From Verrucomicrobiaceae bacterium (GTDB lineage: Bacteria > Verrucomicrobiota > Verrucomicrobiia > Verrucomicrobiales > Akkermansiaceae): a stretch of DNA of 35,407 nucleotides. The notes beneath the pieces are model-generated. The model was not told the DNA's origin. It did no database searches and worked only from the letters and a program-made list of their open reading frames with translations. Below, one piece after another: positions 28,901 to 35,407 of the stretch (position 1 is its first letter; each line of letters begins with the position of its first letter). Both the position numbers and the translations under genes were made by a program. The stretch lies in assembly GCA_027487435.1 (NCBI GenBank), contig JAIYDP010000339.1:1-35407 (forward strand). Reading direction: 5' to 3'.

Positions 28901-31276
28901 CGTAGACGATTGCATCGTCCGCCACGCGCAAGACCCGGACATCATCCGGCCGTTCTGCCTCGAGCTGTGGCACCCCAACTTGGACTCGTACTTCGCTTCG
29001 GCCGAGAGCGAGCAGGATGAGATCGAGTGGATGACGGCCCTTCGCAAGACGATCATGGCGCTGCAGGAGCTGAAGAAGCAAGTGGCGAGCGGTGGCGAGG
29101 ACGGGGACGAAAGCAGCACTTTCATGGGGCTGAAGAAGATGGGCTATTTGATGCGCCGCGACTCTGAGCTGATCGGCAACACTTGGAACAAGCGGCTGTT
29201 CTTGTTAAAGAACGGCTTCCTTCTCTGTTATAAGGACAAAGTCTCTCCCACCCTGACCCTCTAACGTGCCTGAGGGCTCTGAAATCTACCCCGAGCAGGT
29301 GATCCCCTTGCGCAAGTGCGTCGCCGTTGATGCGGAGGCGGAGACGAAGCGCAAGAACTGCTTTGAGATTCGCCAGCCGAAGCTCGTCACGTCAGGCCCA
29401 CCCTCTCAGGCGGCTGACGCCGCAGGTCGTATTTTGTCTCTGCGTCGTCGAAAGAAGATGTCAAAGACTGGATTGCCGCCATCAAGGACGCCGCCTCCCA
29501 ATTTGAAATCCAAGACGCGATGTTGAACCTCCGCCGCGAGCGCGAGCGCTACGAGGTCCTTTCGATCGACCAGCGCGCGACCGATGGCGGCCTCTTTGTC
29601 GTCGAGGGCACGTGGCTCCAGCTTTGGAACGAATTTACCGCCGAGGGTGCACCCACCCCCGTCCGGCCCTCCTCACTTTGAAGGGTCCACTTTCTCCCCC
29701 CCTGGTGCTATTGGAAACGCGTCACTTTTCGTCGGCAGCTTGCCGAAGCCGTCGCTTGTGCGTGGCCGCGACTATCGCGTCGTTAACAAAGCGACGTGGG
29801 AAGCCTTTTTGCGCCTCTACGGGGGCGGTCCGACTATCCCCGCTAAGGAGTTTGAGTCGCAGCTGAAGGCGACGTCAGGTTCCATCAACGTCGCATTTGA
29901 ATCGTCCGAGACGCCGTTTCTCGCGCCGCCTCCTCCACCCCCAACGCTTGTGCCGCCACCGCCCGCCATGCCGCCACCCGCTCCGCCTGAGGAGGAGCGG
30001 CCGTCTGAGTCTGGAGAGTCTCTTCAAGAAGCCTTTAGGGAGGGGTACTTGTTCAAGGCGAAGCAAATGGGGTCGTTCGGATGGAACAAGCGGTACTTCG
30101 TTCTGAAAGGGAACCGCTTCGCGTGGCTGAAGGGCCACACGGTGATGTTTTGAAGCGGTTCGATTGACTTTGTCAGGAAACCGAGATCCTTGGTGAGACA
30201 GACATCTCAAAGACTTCCATCAGAATTGCAGAAGGCGGCCCTCGCGCTTGCGTGTTTGAAATCGTCGCGCCGGAGAAGTCGTACTTCCTCTCCGCCGACA
30301 CGGACCGCGAGCGGCTGGAGTGGGTGCAGGCGTTGGAGCAGGCCAAGTTCGTCCACAGCATGAAAATGGACCGCGAAGAGAAGGCGCGGAAGAATTCTGA
30401 GGCGCCGACGATTGTTGGCATTGGAGTGATTCTTCGAAATGACCGGGGGGAGTACATTATTGAGCAAATCATTGAGAACGGGCCGGCAGACTTGTCTCAG
30501 AAGTTGCGCACGAGGGATCGCGTGCTTGAGGTTGATGGGACATCAACTGCGGACCTTCAGTTCAATCAAGTGTTGGACCTCATCCGCGGCCAAGTCGGCA
30601 CGTTTGTGGAGCTCCTCATCCGCCGCGGCAGTGGCGAAGAGGAAGAGCTCCTGACGATTGAGCTGCGACGTGATGTTGTCAAACGTGTTGATGTGATGCC
30701 TCTTGCAAGCCCCACTCTAAATCTCGCAGCTGTACGCCATCGCCGAGAGGATCCGCCAGGAGAGCGGCGCGCAAGTCATTACGCCGTCGCCCCAGCCGAA
30801 GGCGCCAACGGCAGCACCCCCGGCCCCGTCGGAAAAGCCCTCCGGCGGTGGGACGTTTGAGGAGAGGGCGCTGCGGCAGGGCAGCCTCCAGAAGTCGAAG
30901 AAGGCGGGGATGCAGGCGTTCCTGTCGATGCAGGAGCGATGGTTTGTCCTCAAGGGCAAGAAGCTATTTTATTACAAGAATCGCTCCGTGGGTGTTTGAT
31001 AGGGCCGCCATTGACGCCGCAGGCTGACAGCGACCCTCTTGACGTGCTCGCAATGAGCGAGTGCAAGGCCGTCCGGCCTTGCGGCGAATTGAAAAAGTGC
31101 CATCCCCCCCCCCCCCTCCGTGACGCTCTAGTTTGTTCGGCTTTGAGGTTCTCATGCCGAAGAAGAGTTATTTCCTCGTCCGCGCACCCCCCCCTTGCGC
31201 CAGCCTGACGCCGCAGTGGGCGAGCTCAGCGGAGGATCGCGACGCGTGGCTCGACGCTGTTAACAGTTGTCGCTGA
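22946..31276 (+). CDS. Giant unconventional myosin: motor, IQ, nine PH, DUSP and PDZ
   Basis: About 24 introns (31-43 nt) join into roughly 2,490 residues. The motor (about 1-735) has an SH3-like start (VWVTDDVEAFVEGSV), P-loop GESGAGKTET, switch I NDNSSRFGKF, switch II/relay DIFGFESF, loop FIRCVKPNP and converter GVLEAVRIQRTGWP. IQ motifs follow (LQKVQRGHSSRVYFKKR, VVIQKNYRSWILRKKF, LWRGHFARKK), then a Lys/Ala linker. The tail has PH domains at about 26276, 26690, 27320, 27940, 28340, 28760 and 29130, DUSP at about 29570-29870, a Pro-rich linker, PH8 at about 30025, PDZ (GIGVILRND...ILRNDRGEYIIEQIIENGPA) at about 30410-30640 and PH9 to the stop at 31274-31276. Each PH ends in the expected Tr helix (DEWLKVL, EEWMRKI, REWIKLL and so on). 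It should be an actin motor that carries or tethers phosphoinositide-rich membrane. Confidence 0.95.
29540..29875 (+). other. DUSP domain within the myosin tail
   Basis: After removal of a 37-nt intron the segment reads VVEGTWLQLWNEFTAEG, PPGAIGNASLF, LVRGRDYRVVNKATWEAF and LRLYGGGPTIPAKEF. This matches the DUSP fold of ubiquitin-specific proteases: WxxxW, PGxIxN, DYxxV, W, LYGGGPxI. No USP catalytic domain (Cys or His box) occurs in the gene. Confidence 0.8.
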
Positions 31277-31365
31277 GCTTTGTTATGAGGCAGTAAACGC
31301 TAACAGATCATGGCTTGGGGTTTCCGTTGACCAACACTCACGATTTTCATAAAAAAGCTAAATCA

Positions 31366-32142
31366 TCACATGCCCCTTCGCAGCCGCTCAATCTCCGCCA
31401 CAAGCACCTTCTCGTTCGCCGCAGAGACCCCGGCCGCGCGCTTCAGCGCCGCAACGTCCGCCTCAAGTGCGGCCTTTTCCTCCGCCGCGCTAACAAGTTC
31501 CCCCTCGAGCTCCTCGACGCGACGCTGAAGAAACTTCTTGACGCCGTCGTCGATTTCGCGCTGGGTCTGCGCGGTGCGGCGATCCATTTCGGCGCGCGCA
31601 AGGCGCTCGTTCGCGTGGTGGAGCTTCGCGAGGAGGAGGTCGCGCTGATCGTCGGTGAACTCCGTCGAAGGCGGGAAGCGGCGTTTCGCCATTTGATAAC
31701 GGACGCACAAGTCGACAAAGTCGGTCGCTGCGGGCATGAGGGGCGGCGATGAGGAGGCGACTGGGAGTGGCTTGTTGCTCCACTTCCGCCACGCCAATGG
31801 AGGCGTAGTGCATGTTCTTGGAAAGGGAGAAAAATGCATCCAAGAGACCACTCTCGAGAACTTCGACGTTCGAGCTTAAAGCGGTCAGATACCTCTCCCA
31901 TGCGATTCGCCGCTGAGCAATGAATTCTTGCGAACGAAAACCAAGCGTGCGAGGAGGTGGAGTAGGGAGGTTATTTCTTATGTTCTCTGATAGCTGGATC
32001 GTAAGAGCAGACAGAACAGCATGACCAAAGCGTGAAAAACGCGCAAATCTTGTTCCGTCTTGAGAAGAGAAAACGACGCTGGGCTGGTGTGGATGGAAAT
32101 CAAATAGGCCTCGACGATGAGTTTTGAAGGAACAGAGGACAT
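31366..32142 (-). CDS. PX-domain protein with C-terminal coiled coil (sorting-nexin-like)
   Basis: The start ATG (32140-32142) gives MSSVPSKLIVEAYLISI. Two introns (32 nt after VFHAL, 34 nt after QQATP) rebuild a PX domain: RVFHALLSENIRNNLPTPPP, TLGFRSQEFIAQRRIAWERY and LTALSSNVEVLESGLLDAFF. This covers the Pro-rich loop and the RR...YL helix. The usual Arg-Tyr of the PI3P pocket (RRYSDF) is not evident; FHAL stands in its place, so lipid binding may be altered. A long coiled coil follows (DLLLAKLHHANERLARAEMD to EIERLRRGM). Length is about 235 residues. It is probably an endosomal membrane adaptor. It converges on the myosin gene (89 bp between stops). Confidence 0.8.
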
Positions 32143-32967
32143 GAACTCACAAATTCGGTTGGAGTCTCGAGCGATTCCAGTGAGATATTCATGAAATCAA
32201 TTCCATTCAATCAATTTTACTCTATTGTTTACTATTTACTCTTTAAAATTGCAGCAGGAAGCGAAATTTTGGAGAGTCCCGACAGTGTGCGACAAAAAAA
32301 TGCGCGGTAGAAATTTCGCCGGTGGGTTAGCCGCAGACGAAGGACTTTCCGTTCTCTCATAGGCCCTTTTCCAGAGACGTCGAACTCCTGGAGTCTCCCG
32401 CATGCTGTGCTCTCTTCGGCCTGTCCATCCCTCGATCAGGATTGGTGTGCCAAGCACACCCTTGAGTCGCTACGTGTCACTCAGGACCTAGCACCCCAAT
32501 CGCCAACTACCACCGTAGCCACTGCGAGGTCTTCTCCCCTCTCCGCTCATCCAGCAGCAGAAGCCCCACAAGAAGCCCGGCTCGCAGACTGAGAGTTGCC
32601 TGGTCACGCCTGCGCCTCCAAGCACATCCCAATGCCCCCGAGGACTTTCAGAAAGGCTGGGGCCTAGTGGCCCACGTCGTTGTCGTGTTTTCTTTAGCCC
32701 CCGAGTGGTGCCGTGGTTGCGAAAGGGGGAGAGCTGCGGGTAAGGGTGTCAGAGCTCCAGCGTTCGCCCGCAGTGCGGCGACCACCTCGCGTCCAAACAA
32801 AGGACGTTCTGGAATCGTTTCTATTTTTGGGAGAGGGCTCTGTCAGCATTCCATCCATCTGATGGAATCTCAAAGGGAGAGGGAGTGCTGGGTATGGGTT
32901 GAAATCAAAAATGGCCTCACATGAGGGGTTGCACATTTAGTATTTAAAAAAAGACATCAAGAACACA
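32143..32967. other. 825-bp region without a convincing protein gene; GC-rich core may encode a structured RNA
   Basis: No frame here looks like protein: the ORFs are short, of odd composition and on both strands. The edges (32170-32270 and 32935-32960) are AT-rich, while about 32310-32900 is clearly richer in G and C. On the minus strand the block ends in a T7 run (forward A7 at about 32294-32300), like an RNA polymerase III terminator. I compared it by eye with SRP RNA, RNase P/MRP RNA and U1-U6 and found no full match. It has no tRNA. Confidence 0.3.
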
Positions 32968-35082
32968 TCAACGCACACCCATCTCCTTCTCAAGGTACTT
33001 GCTGCGTCGCGCCCGCAGCAACATCACCGCCAACACGACGACGAGGACAAAGAGCACGCCGCCGACGGACGCCCCAACGGCAATCGCGACGGTGAGGCTG
33101 TTTGAGGCGACGGCAGTGGGGGCCTCGACCCGAGAGGGCGCCAGCGGCAGCACCGGCGCTGCGAACGGGACGCGAATGACGCTTGTGACAGCAGTCGGAT
33201 TGAACGCAGCCGCACAAACGACGTGAGGGACGCCGTCGACGAGGGTGAGGGTCGTCGGGGTGATGCAGGGCTGCACCGAAGCGACCGCTACGGCGCTTTC
33301 AATCGTCGCGGAGAACCAGCCGTCGGACGAAAAGAGGCGGTAGATGAGGCCCGCGGGGTTATTGACGACGTAGAGGTACGACTTCGCCGCGTCGAAGCGG
33401 ATGCCGTCGATGCCGAACAGGCCGCCCGTCACATTTGCGAAGTTGGTGATCTGCACCTTGGCCATGGCGGAGGGCTGGTTGAGGGCGAGGCGGATGAGGC
33501 CGGAGGAAACGTTGTTTGGGCCAGAACGGCCAACCAGAATTGCAGCCATGGAGTTGTTGGACCAAAACTCGATTCCGTTTGGGCCAAGGTCGCCAACGCT
33601 GCCAAGCGCCCCTCCGATTGCAAACGGGGACACCCCAAAGGCCGGGTCGATGCGAAGAACTTGCGCGCTGAAACTGTCGGTGACGTATGCGTTGCCGCTG
33701 CCGTCGACAACGACATCATTGGCAAAGCGAGACGCAGCGGCTGGCCCAAACGGCGTGAGGTCGACAGACGCGAGGAGGGCGCCTGTTGACGCGCTGAAAC
33801 TGAAGAGCGCCGACTGAACGGGCGCGGATGGATTGGGAGGGAAGAGAAGGTTGCAAACTAACAGGCGGCCACGCGGCTCGTCGAAAAATATGCCGGCGGT
33901 TTGAGTGAGGGGGAGGGTTGCGCTGGGAGGGACGAAAGTAAAAGGGACGGAGAAGTTGTTAGACGCTACGAGGCGAACGGCGCCTGACGCGAGGGATGAA
34001 ATGACGAGGCCGGCGCTGGGGAGGTAGGAGATGCCCTCCGGCAGGGTGAGGGGTGCGACAGCAATGGAGGGGGGGGGGATAAACGGCACGGACACGATGG
34101 CGTTGGATGCGGCGGGGTCAAAGCGCTGGTTGCAGACGACGAACGCCGTGCCTGCGAGAAGGGCCACCGTCGTGGGGGTGACGCACGGGGGAGGGACGGG
34201 GGACGCGGAGACGACCGTGGCGGTCGATGCGAAATTGTCGGCGCTGCGGATTCGATAGACGAGGCCGTCGCCGTTGTTGACGGCGGTGAGGGTCGTGAGG
34301 CTCGCGTCAACGGCAAGGCCGTCGAGGTTCCGCCACATCATCCCAGCGGGGACGGACACGGCAAGGACGGTGGCGGCGGAGGGGTTGGCGATGGGGATGC
34401 GATAGAGCATCGGCTGAGAGGTCCGCACGGCGAGAATTGCGCCAGGGACGTAAGCGATGCCGTTCAGGCCGATTTGAGAGCCGCCGGCCGGGCCGAAGAG
34501 GGCCTCGTTGGAGACGAAGACGGAGGCGGACCCTGACGTGTCGACGCGCCAAATCTGAGCGCCGTAAGAGTCCGTGACGTAGGCGACGCCGGCGTCGTCG
34601 ACTGCGACGTCGTTGGCGAAGTGGACGGAGTTGTTGGCGACCCCACTGAGACGGGAGAGGTCGGCGTTGAAGAGAACTCGAGACGTGTTGTAGAGGTCGA
34701 CGGCTAGGAGTGCGGCTTGAAAGGGGGACGATGCGTTGACTTGGACGCCTAAGCTGTTGCAGATGAGGAGGCGCCGACGTGGAGCGTCAACGCGGAGGCC
34801 AAATGTTCGAACAAGCGAAGGGTTAACAACAAATGGAGTGGCGGACCCGCTCTGGACGTTCACTGCCATCACGGTCCCTTCCGTAATGGAGCTCACTAAG
34901 AATCCGACGGGTGGATACACCGCAACACCTTCCGGAAGAATCCTTGCGTCGATTGTAACTCTGAAATTGCGAGGCGATTCTGTGGACATGTCATTCGATC
35001 CAAAAGGAGGAAACTGGCATATAGCCTCGAAGGAGAGGATCAAGAAAATAGAGAAGGTCAAGTGCAAGGAGGTTTGCGCCAT
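32968..35082 (-). CDS. Type I membrane protein with two tandem SMP-30/gluconolactonase-like beta-propellers
   Basis: This intronless 704-residue protein starts at the ATG at 35080-35082. A signal peptide (MAQTSLHLTFSIFLILSFEAIC) is followed by two homologous ~320-residue halves. Each contains ILPEGVAVYPP/TLPEGISYLPS, DAPRRRLLICN/DEPRGRLLVCN, HFANDVAVDDAGVAYVTDSY/RFANDVVVDGSGNAYVTDSF, QIWRVDTSG/QVLRIDPAF, LNGIAYVP/PNGIEFWS, and PCVTPTTVALL/PCITPTTLTLV. The FANDV and NGI motifs match the metal site of SMP-30/gluconolactonase/LRE propellers. A C-terminal transmembrane helix (VAIAVGASVGGVLFVLVVVL) and a short basic tail (RARRSKYLEKEMGVR) follow. It is probably a cell-surface binding or hydrolytic protein. 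High GC, no intron and an internal duplication set it apart from its neighbours. Confidence 0.88.
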   Translation of the reverse strand: MAQTSLHLTFSIFLILSFEAICQFPPFGSNDMSTESPRNFRVTIDARILPEGVAVYPPVGFLVSSITEGTVMAVNVQSGSATPFVVNPSLVRTFGLRVDAPRRRLLICNSLGVQVNASSPFQAALLAVDLYNTSRVLFNADLSRLSGVANNSVHFANDVAVDDAGVAYVTDSYGAQIWRVDTSGSASVFVSNEALFGPAGGSQIGLNGIAYVPGAILAVRTSQPMLYRIPIANPSAATVLAVSVPAGMMWRNLDGLAVDASLTTLTAVNNGDGLVYRIRSADNFASTATVVSASPVPPPCVTPTTVALLAGTAFVVCNQRFDPAASNAIVSVPFIPPPSIAVAPLTLPEGISYLPSAGLVISSLASGAVRLVASNNFSVPFTFVPPSATLPLTQTAGIFFDEPRGRLLVCNLLFPPNPSAPVQSALFSFSASTGALLASVDLTPFGPAAASRFANDVVVDGSGNAYVTDSFSAQVLRIDPAFGVSPFAIGGALGSVGDLGPNGIEFWSNNSMAAILVGRSGPNNVSSGLIRLALNQPSAMAKVQITNFANVTGGLFGIDGIRFDAAKSYLYVVNNPAGLIYRLFSSDGWFSATIESAVAVASVQPCITPTTLTLVDGVPHVVCAAAFNPTAVTSVIRVPFAAPVLPLAPSRVEAPTAVASNSLTVAIAVGASVGGVLFVLVVVLAVMLLRARRSKYLEKEMGVR

Positions 35083-35146
35083 TTGATGTCACGTGGTTTC
35101 AGGCCTGCGTCACGTGCACTCATTGAAACATCGTAAGTCCCGTCGT

Positions 35147-35407
35147 TCAAAAAAAATCCGGCAACTCGGTTAGCTCATCTGGAAGGGTCTTGGCGTAGGA
35201 GAGCATCGTTCCGTTCACCCTGTGAGAAAAGGCTGCAAGCGAGTGAAATATCCCACCTTGAATGTTGAGATATTGACACAATGAGGTTCAACCTTTGAGC
35301 ACTCCTGCTCTACTCGGCTCGAGAATCTTCCAAACACTACATTTTATCTTGAATAAACGAGTAATGGGTACAAAGATTGGGGAAATTACAAACGAGAGGC
35401 GAGGGAG
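35147..35407 (-). CDS. 3' end of an unidentified gene (runs off right edge)
   Basis: The terminal minus-strand exon 35147-35219 reads VNGTMLSYAKTLPDELTEL and ends PDFF with a TGA. It is preceded by a 37-nt intron of local type (35220-35256; GTGGGATATTTC...TCTCACAG) and an exon ending at 35257. The upstream exon frame is probably LNLIVSISQHSR. I do not recognise the protein. Confidence 0.45.

Noticed and set aside
33223..33789. 188-codon plus-strand ORF opposite the propeller gene
   Set aside because: It is an antisense shadow in GC-rich DNA; the minus frame has a signal peptide, a repeated domain and a TM helix.
35160..35235. tRNA-like GGTTAGCTCATCTGG
   Set aside because: No acceptor stem, anticodon arm or T-loop can be drawn; the opposite strand reads as the last exon of a protein gene.
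1..35407. Assignment to Blastocystis from ~32-nt introns
   Set aside because: Intron size fits, but genes end in genome-encoded stops and TGTTTGTT-type elements are not found at gene ends (27308 is in an intron, about 28416 in coding sequence). The lineage stays open.
1..35407. CRISPR arrays, insertion sequences, prophage or operon promoters
   Set aside because: No repeat-spacer structure, transposase or inverted-repeat-bounded element is visible, and the gene content is nuclear eukaryotic.

Overview
This is a nuclear window from a unicellular eukaryote with a very compact, intron-rich genome. I read about ninety splice junctions by hand from protein continuity. Nearly all introns are 28-43 nt, most often 32-35 nt. 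They have an almost bare GT at the 5' end and a branch-like YTNAY box (often TTGAC or CTGAC) a few bases before the 3' AG. Genes sit on both strands with tiny gaps: divergent start codons as close as 12 bp and convergent stops as close as 16 bp. TAA, TAG and TGA all act as stops. Intron size recalls Blastocystis and a few other protists, but gene ends do not show that genus's signature, so I leave the lineage open.

Layout, left to right. 1-224: edge of an unidentified minus-strand gene. 311-763: bacterial-looking GNAT acetyltransferase. 890-4597 (-): MMS19 of the cytosolic iron-sulfur targeting complex. 4866-9094: leucine-rich-repeat protein with a DUF4476-like helical region, repeated W/P/G beta modules and a C2-like end. 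9138-9925: EF-hand calcium sensor. 9995-13359 (-): ER protein that joins a ribophorin II-like (OST) region to a TRAP-delta-like C-terminus. 13703-14489 (-): NUDIX CoA diphosphatase. 14544-15466: FYVE-ankyrin protein. 15503-16242 (-): fatty acid hydroxylase/sterol desaturase family protein. 16255-17373: coatomer epsilon. 17390-17638 (-): small protein with a duplicated SFFxDPW motif. 17704-18748: single-pass membrane protein with an acidic stretch and a coiled coil. 18783-20385 (-): nuclear-looking protein with a possible SNF5-like repeat. 20415-22402: WDR70 family WD-repeat protein. 22445-22770 (-): small coiled-coil protein. 22946-31276: giant unconventional myosin. 31366-32142 (-): PX-domain coiled-coil protein. 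32143-32967: no convincing gene, but a GC-rich block that may be a structured RNA. 32968-35082 (-): intronless surface protein with two beta-propellers. 35147-35407 (-): 3' end of a further gene.

Many products belong to membrane traffic and the secretory path (coatomer, OST/TRAP, FYVE, PX, PH-rich myosin), but nothing suggests co-regulated operons. The most unusual items are the roughly 2,490-residue myosin, whose tail carries nine PH domains, a DUSP domain and a PDZ domain, and the ribophorin II-TRAP-delta fusion, which would put two physically adjacent translocon components in one polypeptide.
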